From contig CM042145.1 in the NCBI GenBank assembly GCA_023376005.1, positions 13,181,073 through 13,245,072 of the forward strand: a DNA stretch of 64,000 nt, read 5' to 3'. Shown piece by piece: positions 32,201-44,663 of this stretch. The translations under genes and the position numbers were made by a program. The first letter of the stretch is position 1. Every line of letters begins with the position of its first letter. The DNA is from Doryteuthis pealeii. Its lineage: Eukaryota > Mollusca > Cephalopoda > Myopsida > Loliginidae. The notes beneath the pieces are model-generated. The model saw only the letters and a list, made by a program, of their open reading frames with translations, was not told the origin of the DNA and did not search any database.

Positions 32201-32635
32201 GTTCACTGTAATGTCCTAATAATGATTGTATGGATTCAATTGATGTTTCAGCTTCTGATTCACCTCCAAGAATCTATGGTTATTATAAAAATCCCTTTCA
32301 TCACAAGGAATGTTATCTATTCGATTCCATTCAAAATAACTAATACACACACACACACACATATGCTTACAGTCAAGTCAGATTACAAGCATCGGTTCCC
32401 ACTAGATCACTGAAGTTAAGCAGTGATGAACCAGTTCAATACTTAGTTGGGTAACCATTTAATTATAGCAGGTACTTTAAGCAACTTGATATCAAAATGA
32501 CCCAGAAAGTGTTGATATGCCATAAAACAAACAACCAACCAACCAACCATATATATATATAAAATGTGTTTGCTATATTTATAAATATAAAGTGTTTGAT
32601 ATCCCTGATAGAGCATAACAATCTAAGTTAGCATA

Positions 32636-32780
32636 ACATAGAGACAGTCAACAGCACTTGGTGACTATCGGTCTCTCACCTATATGATCATCAGACCAAG
32701 TCCAATCATCATATTGGTTTGATGGTTACAGAGGTGAGAAACTGGCAGTCACCAAGCCCCATTGACTTTGTGTCTTAGCT
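32636..32780. repeat. Imperfect inverted repeat
   Basis: AGTCAACAGCACTTGGTGAC / GTCACCAAGCCCCATTGACT with inner GGTCTCTCACC / GGTGAGAAACTG. A related half (AGTAACCAAGCGCTGTTGAC) lies at 33319. Confidence 0.5.
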
Positions 32781-32796
32781 ATTTTAATTTATGTAA

Positions 32797-33030
32797 TTAT
32801 GATTAAAATTTAATGTGAAAAGTGTTTTTAATCAGTAAAATCTTTACAGTTCTGTATGCATGAAAATACAGAGAGCAATATCACTTGATTTAAAGTAAAA
32901 AATAAGAAGAATAAAATGGGATAAAAACTCATGACTCAATTTAATGTGTTGAATTCTAGCTCACCTGAGGATCAACAACAGGAAGCTGTGTGTGATGAGT
33001 TTTTATCCTGTTTTATTATCTTATTTTATA
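32797..33030. repeat. Dispersed foldback repeat, copy 2
   Basis: AATTATGATTAAAATTTAAT, AAAGTGTTTTTAATCAGTAA and GAGAGCAATATCACTTG parallel copy 1 at 1866-2256. Inverted segments GGATAAAAACTCATGA and GATGAGTTTTTATCC. Followed by (TA)n. Confidence 0.6.
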
Positions 33031-33031
33031 C

Positions 33032-33034
33032 TTG

Positions 33035-33102
<68 letters not shown>
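33032..33102. repeat. (TA)n microsatellite, about 35 units
   Basis: Uninterrupted TA. Further TA tracts at 33221-33249, 33760-33786 and 34553-34610. Confidence 0.95.
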
Positions 33103-33105
<3 letters not shown>

Positions 33106-33206
33106 ATATTTCCGGAATTATTCAGAATTAAACTACATTTGCACGGAGGCAATATCATAGCCTATGAGAATTTTTTGAGGTATGGTTATTTCTCGTATTG
33201 CTAGTT

Positions 33207-33252
<46 letters not shown>

Positions 33253-33754
33253 TCAGAGTAACATGGACATGAAGTCTATGGCACTTGCCAAGTTTGAAAA
33301 TTGCATAGACAAGAATTTGTCAGTAACCAAGCGCTGTTGACTTTGTGTCCATGCTCCCCTAACTTAAATAGACATGCTCTATCAATGATATTGAGCACTA
33401 TTTACTTATAAATATAGCGCACTATATCATATCATATTATATATATATGTATATAGTAATCCACAGACATAGTGTTTCAACATATCACATCTCCTCAGTG
33501 TGGCTAGACTTAGCAGGTTACCTCCAGGCGAGATCGAAACCTGACTGATTCTTCATCAATCAGTTCCTAAGCACTGGGCCATCAGCACACCTAAAAAAGC
33601 ATGAGGGAGAATTTAACTGATAAATATATACATAGGTATATATGTCAAGGTGCCAGAGAGCTCACATCCATTTTATAGGAGAGCCTTCCTATATAAAGCT
33701 TAAACGGCAACTGTCAGCTATTTTTTCACCAGAGAGCTCTACCAAGGGTTGAGA

Positions 33755-33790
<36 letters not shown>

Positions 33791-33871
33791 CCATATTCAG
33801 TTCTTTTTTTCTCCTTACCACTCTCTCTTAAATTATTTGAAATGGTTCCAATTAATACACTGAAGTTTGTG

Positions 33872-34008
33872 GGCAGCTTGTGTAGTGTAATGGTTAGTGA
33901 ACTATACTAGCAGACTATTGTCAGGGAGTTCAATCCTTACTGGTTGGTCCATGTTTCTGACTTTCTTCTAAGCTTAGCTAATCTTTAGTAAATAACAAGT
34001 TTGTAAAT
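33872..34008 (+). mobile_element. SINE-3 copy
   Basis: tRNA-like head GTAGTGTAATGGTTAGTGAA (box A), box B GGGAGTTCAATCCTTAC, then CTAAGCTTAGCTAATC and TTAGTAAATAAC. Confidence 0.7.
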
Positions 34009-34550
34009 TATTTGATTGAGGATTTTTTGACATGTTCTACTATAATAATCAAATCATCATTAACCTCTTAACTACTGATTCTGAATATACCTAATTTCAC
34101 TCGCATTAGTGAAAAATCTGTATCTGTCTTCAAACCACCATTTTGTATTATTCATAATTTGATGTATAATGCTTCTAATGTTCTGGCACGTAAATGATGC
34201 AGAGTATGGTTTTCAGTTTGCACACCTGATTGTAAAGGGCGCATTTGACACACATGCACTTGGTGGATAAGGGGATTAATTGATGGTTTGAACTCCCCTC
34301 TTACCTGGTTTTCTAAACTCGAATATATCCACTTAGAGAACAGAATCTTGCAGTTTATTTTTTAACATCATTGTCTCCAAATAAACAATTTGCAACTTCA
34401 TTTTGGCTCAACTTGAATTCATACATTCAAAAAATACTTTTTTTAACATACGTAAATCAAAAGGCTTTATATGTTTGCCTTTGTAAAATTTAATGGAAAT
34501 CTTATTGAATAATCAATGACTATTTAAGATTAAAACTTCAGTTAATGCTT

Positions 34551-34621
<71 letters not shown>

Positions 34622-34872
34622 TTTATGTCTAGCTTCAAATCTGCAATTTCATATTGAACAACCTGATATTATGTTGGTTGCTTTTTGATCAAATTTCTGG
34701 TCCATACTTAAATTAGCTCTCCAGAAAGAAAATTAACCCTTTTGCTTCCCTGTGTGACTATAGTTGAATTCCTAGTGCTGTGTGCAAATATACTCAAATT
34801 TCATACTACATTCTGTTTGCTGGTCTGTATTTTCAACCTGTTGGGGAAATTTTTCAGATTTTTTAAATTTTC

Positions 34873-34910
<38 letters not shown>

Positions 34911-35796
34911 TAATGTTTTTACTTTAATTTTTTTTCTCTTTAACTCATTTTTTTTTCACTGGGAAATGTGGCATTGGGAGTTACTGAAAATTAGAATATG
35001 TGGTATCGAAAGGATTTACTCTATGGGCATTTCTCGTGGAATTTACACATCTTATTCGGTGGGTTTGCAAGGCCTGAAGAGACTGTTAATTTTTTTTTTT
35101 TTTTTTTTTTTTTTTTCACCAAAAAATTAAACTTTCAGTAGGAGTGGAATTATGATATATCTTATTTTGTTTTTATTTTCATATTTTATTATTTAAACTT
35201 ATTCATTTATTAATTCCCACACTCCATTATGCAGTCAAGGACAAACTGCGGCCTGGAGTTCTTTCTAAAAGGCCTGCCTAAGTCTTTTTTTTATAGAAAA
35301 GGCCTTTTTACTGAAAAGAAAAATGATCTTTTCCTTATTTCTAAGGTGGATACTTACATGTATTGGGGTTTTCTCTAGTGAAAATGGTTGAGTTAGCCTC
35401 AATATTAAATTACCATGAATATTTTTAGTTGTGCAGCCTGCCTGATGAGTCAATGTATCATGCAGCCTGCTTCTTGAAAAAGGTTGCCCATGCCTTCCAT
35501 AGTGTCTACTTTATTGACATTTAAAAAGAAAAGTTAACTATTAAAAAAACAAGGAATTATCCAATTTTAAACTTTTACTAATGAATGAACTTTACTCATA
35601 AAAAATAGAAAAAATTTAACGAGTGATAATTATGACAAAATTAAAGACATTCTTTATGGATTTACAATTATATTATAATCAAATATACTTCATTAGAAAA
35701 TAATGATTAGCAAGATATTTCTGCATTAAAATTATTTTTTGAATTAAAAATAAAATAGGAGCTCTCAAAGTAGTTTTGACTAATGAGAAGATAGCC
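34009..35796. other. AT-rich intergenic region with (TA)n and poly-T tracts
   Basis: (TA)n at 34553-34610 and poly-T near 34875-34906 and 35091-35116. No gene. Confidence 0.5.
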
Positions 35797-36013
35797 CCTT
35801 TGGTTTGAATTCAGTTTTCCTTCTCTTAGACTGGTTGTCTTACCAAGGTTAAAGTCACCAGTCTGCCCTACTATTTACCCATAGCTGAAGGGAGCATAGT
35901 TTCTCAAGGGTATTGGTGTTATGTGAAATAGAAATGGCCACATCCAGGATTTGAACTTGTCTCACTGTGTCCATTTCCTATGACGATAACTATTAAACCA
36001 CATGCCTCCAACT
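35797..36013 (-). mobile_element. SINE-2 copy
   Basis: Minus-strand head GTTTAATAGTTATCGTCATAG, box B AAGTTCAAATCCTGGA, body ACCTTGGTAAGACAACCAGTC. A SINE-3 tail fragment (GGCCTTGTGCCAGACTAAGC) follows at 36001-36080. Confidence 0.7.
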
Positions 36014-36159
36014 TTAACCACACTGGATGCCTCATACTTATGGCCTTGTGCCAGACTAAGCTAAACTTAGTAAATGTCAAGTGTATTTGAGCTATTATAT
36101 TTTTTATACTACCCCTGAAGAACCTCATTTGAAAAAAAAAAGAATTAACAATATCATAA

Positions 36160-36275
36160 ATGGCTGAAGAAGGCCAGAGGACATATCAGCCGATACGTTG
36201 TGTAGATAACAATAAAGATGAGGACAATAGTCTGAATAATCCAAATTATCAAGCGTCATCTAAAAAAATTCAGGG
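36160..36275 (+). repeat. Half copy of the 1110 inverted-repeat family
   Basis: GAAGAAGGCCAGAGGACATA, AACAATAAAGATGAGGACAA, AATTATCAAGCGTCATCT. Confidence 0.6.
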
Positions 36276-36365
36276 AAATATGATAAAACCATTAAAAAAA
36301 AAAATTATCATAAAACCAACCAAATATAAAATAATTCATTTAAATTAATTGTCATCTAAAACATT

Positions 36366-36790
36366 GGGTTAAATCGAACTTAACGGACCTAAATTCTACC
36401 ATTGTATGTCTCCCCGCCAAAAGAAAAATAACAAAATTCAGGGAATTAATTGAATTTAATGAAATTTTCAGTGTTGATATATTAATGAATAAAAGATATA
36501 ATGCATGTTATTTTATTTAAAAACTTTTACATTTTTTCAGGTCAGTTAACTTTTGAACCACATATCTTTGAAGTGTAAAACAGATTTTCAAAGATGGTTC
36601 AAAGTTAACTAACCTGAAAAAATGTAAAAGTTTTTGAATAAAATAACTAGTGCATTAAATCTTTTATTCATTAATAATCAACACTAAAAATTTCATTAAA
36701 TTTGGTTAATTCCCTGATTTTTTTTTTTTTTTTTTTGGGGGGGGTGACATACGATGGTGGAATTTAGGTCGGTTAAGTTTGATTTAACCA
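36366..36790. repeat. Large foldback element (about 425 bp)
   Basis: Arms about 36366-36570 and 36585-36790: GGGTTAAATCGAACTTAACG / GGTTAAGTTTGATTTAACC, CAGGGAATTAATTGAATTTA / complementary, and inner AGGTCAGTTAACTTTTGAAC / GGTTCAAAGTTAACTAACCT. Loop near 36575. A diverged single arm lies at 4135-4330. Confidence 0.8.
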
Positions 36791-37084
36791 ACTATTGTCT
36801 TGCTTATTGATATATATGACTTATGTTTTTCTACCTAAGATCAATGTGTAGTATCTGCATATCAATAATCAAAAGATTAAAAGGCAGGAAGAAACCAAAG
36901 AACACAAAAATCATAATACATTAAAATTGTTTATGGAGGGATAGAGCAAAAGAAAGATAAAGGAGAAAATTCAGGAGAAAATATCTATGCATTTCTTATC
37001 TTATTGGATACTTTATAATTAGAATGACCAAGTCACATGGATTAGAGGGGTAGGAGGATCTCTAAGTAGTTTTGATTAATGAGT

Positions 37085-37830
37085 GCTCCATTGGTTTGAA
37101 TTCAGTTTTCCTTTTCCCCAGACTGGTTGTTATACCAAGGTTAAAGAGCCCAGTCTGCCTTACTATTTACCAATACCTGGAGAAGAAATAGTTGGATTTG
37201 TAATTTTCCGATTAGCACTTTGCAGGGCTCAACATTAACTTCCCGTCATCCCGGGGATGATAAAAATTACATCCAGGACGATCAATACGTCATCCGGGAC
37301 AGTTTGCCGGGGACGGTATAAATTTTTCCTAAAAGTTAGTACTACATTCCAATATTGGCCGTCCAATGATTGCCCGAATGCTGACCTCAAAATGAGGCAC
37401 GGCACCGCAAGTCTATTCTCAAAGCCATGTAATGAATAATGGTTGAGGGAGATAGTTTAAAAGGACTGAATTATGTACTACTAACCCAACTAAGGGTAAC
37501 TTAAAGTAAAAAAAAAGTATTTTTTTTAGCTCAAAACACACTAGGAAATGGATTTTTTTGTCCAAATATCCAGAATTATCACTGCTTCAGCTTTTCTTAA
37601 TATTTTATTACATATTATTATGCTACTGATGACTGACAAGTATAGATGATGCTAATGAATTAAACAAAAATATTTTGATTTCGAGACTGTCCAAACCCCA
37701 TTTTGGATGGTCCAAACCCCATTCGGGACGGTTGATAATTTTTGTTCGAGATGGTCATGAAAAAAGTTAGTGTCGGGCCTAGCGCTTTGTGAAATGTAAA
37801 CAGCCGCATCCAGAATTTGGAATGCGTGAT
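37085..37830 (-). mobile_element. SINE-2 copy split by a hAT-type element
   Basis: Left part 37085-37222 (TTGAATTCAGTTTTCCTTTT, AAAGAGCCCAGTCTGCC) and right part from 37782 (GCGCTTTGTGAAATG, AAACAGCCGCATCCAGAATT). Removing 37223-37789 restores the order seen at 58077-58351. The tRNA-like head is degraded. Confidence 0.7.
37223..37781. mobile_element. Non-autonomous hAT-type DNA transposon (559 bp) with 8-bp TSD
   Basis: TSD GCACTTTG (37215-37222) / GCGCTTTG (37782-37789). Terminal repeats CAGGGCTCAACATTAACTT at left and, reversed, TAGGCCCGACACTAACTTT at right. Subterminal GGGACGGT / CCGTCCC-type motifs (near 37295, 37309, 37725) could be transposase binding sites. No BED finger or hAT dimerisation domain, so it needs a transposase in trans. 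Confidence 0.75.
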
Positions 37831-38679
37831 GACAAAAGGGTTAAAACTAATTTCAAATAGATTAATATTAACTAGCAGGACACGTGGATTTTCCACAAAA
37901 TGAAACAAAAATCAAGAGGAACTATTTAAGCCAGAAACGAAGATTTACAATTTCGTTACATATAAATTCTATTGTTGTCTTTGCAATAAATAATAGAAAA
38001 ATAGAAGTGACAAAAACCCGACTCAGAAAAAAAAAGGTGGGTTGGAAATTTGCCTAACACTGGCTCAATAAAATATAGCCTAAATTAGGGCTCAAGATCA
38101 AAATTACCAAAATATCTTCCATAATTCACAGTTTCAATATTAAAACATGTAAATTCTAAAATTTTAGTATATCATTTATATATAGCAGAGATGCTGATAG
38201 GTATGCATCCTGTGTCCCTGACACACAAAAATTTAAAAGGACACAGTAAAATCATATCCATGTGTCCCACTGTTTTTCTTTTTTCTTCCCTCAACATTTC
38301 AAGCTAACTGTAAATACATTTTCAATAGTTTCTTAGAAATTAATTACACAGGATAGGTTACAAGGTAGGAATTAGACGGCTTTAGTTGTTTCCCCAGATC
38401 ATAAATAAAAACTCTACAATTTATTAATAAACTTTAGTTGGGACCCATAAATTTTCCCAGGGACTCATTCAAAGCAAATATGTGCATCCCAGGATGCACT
38501 AAATCAAAACGCTATCAGCATCTGATATAGTATATCATTATATATTTTTTATGAATTAAATATCTTTTTATTTTTTTTTTGTATATCATTTCTTTTCATC
38601 AAACAATTTGTGTAATACTTTCTCTTTATAAATTTTTACTTAGCTTTGCTTGTTACAGACACAATTGTATGGCATCGTT

Positions 38680-39093
38680 ACTTATAAGGCTCCCTCCAAT
38701 CAATTGGTTGGTCAAGTCAAGCCCTAGCACCTATATGGTTGTCCTGACCCTATTGCCTTTATGGCAAGCCCCAACCCTTTTTATCATATGGGTACCAGAA
38801 GGTGGTGGCTGAGGGTGTTCATGTCCTGGGTATGACCTTAAACTCTGATGGTGAGGTTCCAGTTCTGGAGAATGTGGAGCACCCCTTCATCACCATTGCT
38901 CCCAGGTCTACTCTGACTCGGAGTGGTAGTGCCTGTTAGGGTCCCATCTATGGATTTAATAGAAAATTTGTTTACAAAAAAAAAATTGAATTTAAAAAAT
39001 TTTCTTCCAAACTATCACTACGAATCTTTCAAAACATTGCCAGCATTAAATGACCCACTGTGGTTGATATGCTGTAAAACAAAACGAATAATA
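38680..39093 (-). repeat. Repeat R copy
   Basis: CAAGCCCCAACCCTTTTTAT, GAATGTGGAGCACCCCTTCA, GTGCCTGTTAGGGTCCCATC, GACCCACTGTGGTTGATATG. Confidence 0.7.
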
Positions 39094-39461
39094 AATTAAA
39101 TATGAATTAAGAGACTATTAGCATATTTTTTTTTTTAATTTATACCTGCCTTATTTACATAAGAGATGGTACTTCTTCTTGTCTATGGCTTCAAGATAGT
39201 GGCATCGGTCAAGGATGCTGGAGAAAGAGTTGACTGAAATCCTTTGAAAACAAAGAGAGCAGAGAGAATAAGTTGAAAGGAAAAAGAAAGTTTTAAAGAA
39301 ATAACAGAAATTGATCCAGAGAATGTTGAAATAAAAAATTTTATTTTTTATTTTTAAAGAAAAAAGTTCTCATGAGAGGAAAAATGAAAGATATTAAGTA
39401 GTGTAGTCTACCTAGTTATTACTTGTGTCTCGGGAGAGTCACAGATATATTTCTATGAGAT

Positions 39462-39496
<35 letters not shown>

Positions 39497-39575
39497 AACT
39501 GATATGCCTCGTATTACCATGACAGAATGATTAGACCATGTTGCATGGTCAATGAATTATATATATATATCATCA
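39094..39575. other. Intergenic sequence with a poly-T tract, nothing recognised
   Basis: Poly-T at about 39466-39492 and a short (TA)n at 39558-39570. Confidence 0.4.
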
Positions 39576-40455
39576 TCATCAGGTTGTGTTGACATCATGG
39601 ATACCCATGACTATTTCTCGCCAACTGTCCCTATCGGTCATTGCTTGTGGCAGTTCTTTTACACAGCATTTAGAATCCGTGCAGAGCTGGTTGATGTAGG
39701 TTTTTGCTAGTTGGCCTACACTAGTTTGTCCTTGTGTAGGTCTTCACTGGAGAACATTACTTACGAGCTTCACCTTGCTTCTCCAGTAGTGTCCAGCATA
39801 TCTTGTTCATCTTACTTAAATGGTTTGTGTGATAGGAGGCAAGTGGCTGTACAGCTACTTTTTTGTGTGGTGCTGCTTTCACGATTTGTTCAAGCCAGCC
39901 TACAGTATTCTTGTGTAGTTCCCATCTAGCTTTTTCTCTAAGCGTTTCGCTTGAGTCCAAGTGGTGCAGCCATACAGTAGCACTGACATGGCTACAGTTT
40001 AGAATTCTTGCTTTATCTTATTAGAGATCAGATTTCCATATGATCGATAATTGTCTATACCAGTCCATACCTTTCCTATGTGTATATTGACATCACTTTC
40101 TATAAATGAGATATTGCTACCTAGGTATGTGAACTGATCTACTAATTTTGAGAGGCTTACCATCCAGTGTGGAGATGTCTTCATCTTGTTTAAAACACAT
40201 GGATTCAGTTTTATCTGAGTTCACATAGAGGCAGATGCCTCTTGCTGCTTTTTCTAAGCTACGCAGTAGAGATTTGTGAGAAGCTCTAGATTATCTACAT
40301 AGTCTGCATCTATTATAGTTTATGCAGACATCTTGCCTTTTTTAGCACACAGCCTTTTTCTTTCATTAGATCTAATGACACTCAAAGTAATCTAGACAGA
40401 TTATAAATATATATGGTGCTAATGTATGTCCTTGTAGGACTCCAGTGACAAAGAA
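39576..40455 (-). mobile_element. LINE-A copy I: non-LTR retrotransposon, 3' part, broken
   Basis: Minus-strand fragments in order: the region after the RT catalytic box (AARGICLYVNSDKT-like), DISTLDG, then LSKLVDQFTYLGSNISFIES (40040-40110) and GKVWTGIDNY, then the C-terminal part over 39757-39960. This order is that of the RT thumb and C-terminal region of invertebrate endonuclease-RT LINEs. Stops and frameshifts make it a pseudogene. In the RT box the remnant reads YVDN instead of YADD. The 3' end lies near 39576. Confidence 0.75.
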
Positions 40456-40497
40456 ATCTGTGTTACTCTCAGTTGAATGAACCATTGCTTTCATGTC

Positions 40498-41536
40498 TTT
40501 GTCATCATCATCATCATTGTCACGCAATCAGCACGAATATCCATGACAATCTATCGCCAACCTTCTCTATCATTCAATGTCCCATGAAGGTCCTTTGCAC
40601 AGCATCCAGTATCTGCGCAGAGTTGGTCAATGTAGGTCCTTGGTGGGCGGCCCACATTAGCATGTCCATGTGTTGGCTTCCACAGGAAAACGTTGCTCAT
40701 GAGTTCGTCCTTGCTCCTCCAGCAGTGTCCAGCATTACTTGTCCGTCTCACTTGGATAGTTTGTGAGATAGGGGGCAGGTGGCTGTACAGCTGCTTCCTT
40801 GTGGAGTGCTGTTTCCACGATTTGTTCAAGACCGCATGCCGCATTCTTGTGCAGCTTCCAACCAGCTTATTCTCAGGGTGCCTTGTTAGGGTTCAAGTGA
40901 TGCTGCTATACAGCAGCACTGATATAACCACAGCCTGGAAGAATTGTCGCTTTGGCTTGTCAGTGAGATCTGATTTTCATATGACTGATAATCTGTTTAT
41001 GGCCGACCATGCCTATTGATGTTAATACACGAATAGGAAAGGTGTGTCTTTGTAGAGCATCATTATAGAAGTAAGTTTCTTTGAGGAGACCATATTCTAG
41101 TAGTATTTGCTCCATCTTTCCTTTGCGTATGGAGCCAAATGCCTTGGAAAAATTTACAAACAATAGTGTTGCATCGAGTTTTTTGCTCGAACACCTATGA
41201 TTTGATGAATAGTAAGGATTTAAGAAGTTGTGGATTGATTTCTATAAAACCTATTTTGAGATTTTCTAAGGATATTACCTAATTCAGGTTGGATGCGAGT
41301 GAGGAGAAGGGCATTATAAATCTTAGCAGCTATGGCAGTAAGAGTTATACTGCTGTAGTTCTTAATGATTCTGAGGTTGGCTTTCTTGAGGAATGGGAGG
41401 ATGCAACCTTTCATCCATTTCTCTATTGTATTTTGTTTATAAACTGCATTGCATAATTGAAAAAGTATATTGTCAAATTTCCTTGACTTCCAGGGGGTAT
41501 TTCATTGAGGCCTGTGGCTTTTCTACTTTTTATTGT

Positions 41537-41570
<34 letters not shown>

Positions 41571-41960
41571 AATTTCATTGAGTTCATCTATTGTAAAATG
41601 TCCTGGCTTACTGTCTAGTTGGCTATTAATTTAACTATTAATCTTTAGAGTATTATTATTTGTGATTTTGAGAGTGTTTCCCAGCCGATTCTTTAAGTGT
41701 TCTTTCTACTTCAGAAGTCTATCTTCTTGGCTGGATGTTTCTAGCTTTGATACAAGCTTTTCCTACCACTAAATTCATTTACCGTCTGCCATGCTAATTG
41801 CGATTGTCTATCTTCTACAGAATTTCTGATTTTATTTATTTGTTCTTGGATGTATTCTACTTGTTCTTTTTTGTAGGTTTTAGCTACCCATGGTTTCCGG
41901 TGCTATACGCTCATATAATTCTCTCCTCCTCCTGAATTGGTTATTCAGTGACAAGTTGGA
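40498..41960 (-). mobile_element. LINE-A copy II: RT N-terminal part joined to C-terminus, palm deleted
   Basis: Minus strand, from high to low coordinates: GCILPFLKKANLRIIKNYSS (41220-41414, RT finger block), FVNFSKAFGSIRKGKMEQIL (about 41080-41163, with the first catalytic-region block FxDFxKAFDSI), then a jump at about 41010 to the C-terminal block AVLNKSWKQHS, HLPPISQTIQVRRTSNAGHC, CADTGCCAKDL (40551-40844). The YADD block is missing, an internal deletion. The usual FxD aspartate is N (FVNFSKAF), another inactivating change. Upstream coding to about 41960 is too decayed to read. Confidence 0.75.
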
Positions 41961-43256
41961 TCAATATTAGTGAGTGATTATGGAGGTCACATGTTCATTT
42001 AAGCACAGAGTTTGGCCTCTGTTTTTTGTTGCCATGGAGTTATGTGACTCCTGTTGCTACACATGTAGGGTTTTGATTGTGTGAATTTTCCTTCTTGGTG
42101 GAAAAAAATGTTGTATAACAAGGCAATCATAGCTATCATTTAAAGAATCAGTGAAATATGTACTGAATTGTATCAACTCAAAAATACTCTACAAATTATA
42201 TTATAAGAATCATACTCTGCTCACAGATTAAGGATTTATTTGACTAATGATACCAGAATAAATGTTCCTCCTCTTTCCTGCTATTTCCCCCTACCATTGT
42301 TTGTGGGATCTTCTCTATGAGGGACTGTAGAAAATCTTCTGTAAATAAGTTACAGAAAATAAACCTCTTACAATGCCCTTTCAAATTGTGCTGCCCTAAA
42401 CTGTAGTTTTTTTTTTTTTATTTAGCTTCTTCCTAAATTTATCAGTCTACAGCTACATTTTGATATTTAAAAAGAATATGTTATAGCCTCTCCTCACTGC
42501 CATAAAAAAATGATAGTATATATTATTATTTATTTGAGCATCTACATTTTTTTACTATCTTCTTACATCAACCTTTATAAAAAAAAATTAAAAAAGAGAA
42601 TCTTTGCACAGAACATATACAATATCAATACACCGTTCAAATTCTGTTATAATTTATCCAATAATTCCCAAAATATGAAACAATGTTTTAAGTCTTTTTT
42701 AACATATTTTTAAATATATTTTGTTCAATTGTAGGTGTGATTGTATGTAATATTTATGAAAATTTATTGTGCAAAATTGTAGGGCACCTAGTGAGAATTA
42801 AACTCGCTACAGTAGTATTGGTCAGCTATGGTAAGTTGCCAACCACTACTCCACAGTGAGTTTGTATGTACTCTTGTAAATAACAGGTTCAAGGGAAGTA
42901 AGTCAATATTTCTGAAGTTATATCCCTTGAAACTTTAATTAATTTAGGGTATAATAACAAAAATAAATATACAGATACATGGTGCTTTATTGTAGTGGAT
43001 TACATAGAGAATTTAAAGAAAAAAATATTAATTTGGCAGGAAATTTATTGTATTAAATGTTTAAGTTGATTGGAAAACTATTTAAGAATTTTTACTATAA
43101 TATTATAACCCAAATGAATGCTACATGATATATAGTACCAAACAAGTAAATTCCTAGTCCCCACTACTTCATGTATAAGGTTTTTGATTCTTAGAATGTA
43201 GCAAGCTAAAGAGAGATTGATAGGTTCTTTACTTTGCTGAAGGTCAACCTAGAATT

Positions 43257-43289
<33 letters not shown>

Positions 43290-43573
43290 CTCTTGCAATT
43301 TTTGCCTCTTATATTTTGGCTTCATCTATACAAATACCTAACTGGAAAAAATATTCAACGAGAAAAAAAAAAACCCAAAAAACTAAGTGAGTTTTATCTG
43401 GTAGTATGATTTTAGAATAATATTCTCACCATAGAATTCTCTAATTCTAAGAATAAAGGGCACATTTTACCATTTCCCCAATATTTTACATTTTTTTTAA
43501 ATGTAGCAGATATTGTGATTATTTTAATTTTGGACATTATACATATCCTTTGTTGTTTTTTTTTGTTTTTTTT
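41961..43573. other. AT-rich intergenic region with a SINE-3 fragment
   Basis: A minus-strand SINE-3-like piece lies at 42775-42895 (GGGCACCTAGTGAGAATTAA). Poly-T tracts near 42409 and 43258-43287. No gene. Confidence 0.45.
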
Positions 43574-43727
43574 TTTAAATTTTAAAACACATAGATTCAG
43601 TTTTATCTGAGTTCACATAGAGGCTGATGCCTCTTGCTGCTTTCTCTAGGCCATGCAGTAGAGATTTGGCTTGTGTAGGTGTATTTGTGAGAAGCCGTAG
43701 ATTATCTGCATAGTCCGCATCTAATTT
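43574..43727 (-). mobile_element. LINE-A fragment containing the RT catalytic box
   Basis: Minus strand reads in one frame: DADYADNLRLLTNTPTQAKS, LLHGLEKAARGISLYVNSDK, TESMCF. This is the block around the YADD motif, here YADN, so the second catalytic Asp is lost. It fills the part missing from copy II and overlaps copy I. Confidence 0.75.
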
Positions 43728-44663
43728 TAATTTCTTTAATTATTAGATAGCAATATGTCCAATTCCACCTTGAAGTTATAATTGGATGTTATGACAAATT
43801 AAAAAGGCTTTTCTAGGCTCTAAATCCTGAGTGGGTAGATATTTTCCTGCCAAATAGAAATAATACCCTAAAGTATGTTATATTTTTGGTATGTTATTTA
43901 CAGACAATTTATGGCATATATGCTTTTTAGATGCGCTTGCTTAGTGATTCAAGTAGTAGTGTATTCTCTACCTTGATCTAAGTTTGAGTTTGATATCAGC
44001 TAGGATTTAAAATGCTTCTTTTTTTTTTTTTTTTTTTAACCAAAATAGGCAAGCCTCCTCCATGCTAAAAATGTTATATTACTTCTCGCTCTCTATCTCT
44101 CTATCTCTCTCATTTTGGCTCTATGCTAGACTAACCAGGTATCTCAAAATGATGGCCCTGGGCAACCTTAAGATTTTATTTCTTTGTGATTTTCACATTT
44201 CTCTTTTGTTCCGAATTATATCAGATTTAGAAAAAAAAATAAAGATAAAAAAAAAAAGATCCAAATAAAACTTATTCATTTAAATTTTATTCATTCACTT
44301 ATAAAAAAAACTTTTTTTTTTTTTTTTTTTTCTTGGGCTTAAATGTTTAAAATATACAATGTGGTCCTAGCACTGAAAATTATTGTGGCTTATGGACTAA
44401 GAGCAAATATGTAAGGAAGACAACTGCAGAAGTAATGGTTAGCTTATCTTGCAGGCCATTATTAATGAGTAGTTTTCACTGAATAAATATTTGTTGGTCA
44501 AGAAATAGAGAAGCCATCAAAATTATGCTCAATATAAGCAGTATAGGTGCTAATAAGCTAAAAATTAGAAAATACATTAAGAAGAGAAAATAAAAATCAT
44601 ATTGACTGTCTGTTTTGATATCCATATTGTAACCTGACATATTATAACATATCATTTAGCCAT
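43728..44663. other. AT-rich intergenic region, poly-T tracts, nothing recognised
   Basis: Poly-T near 44019-44038 and 44310-44331. (TCTC)n near 44087-44110. The ORF at 44062 is low-complexity. Confidence 0.45.
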
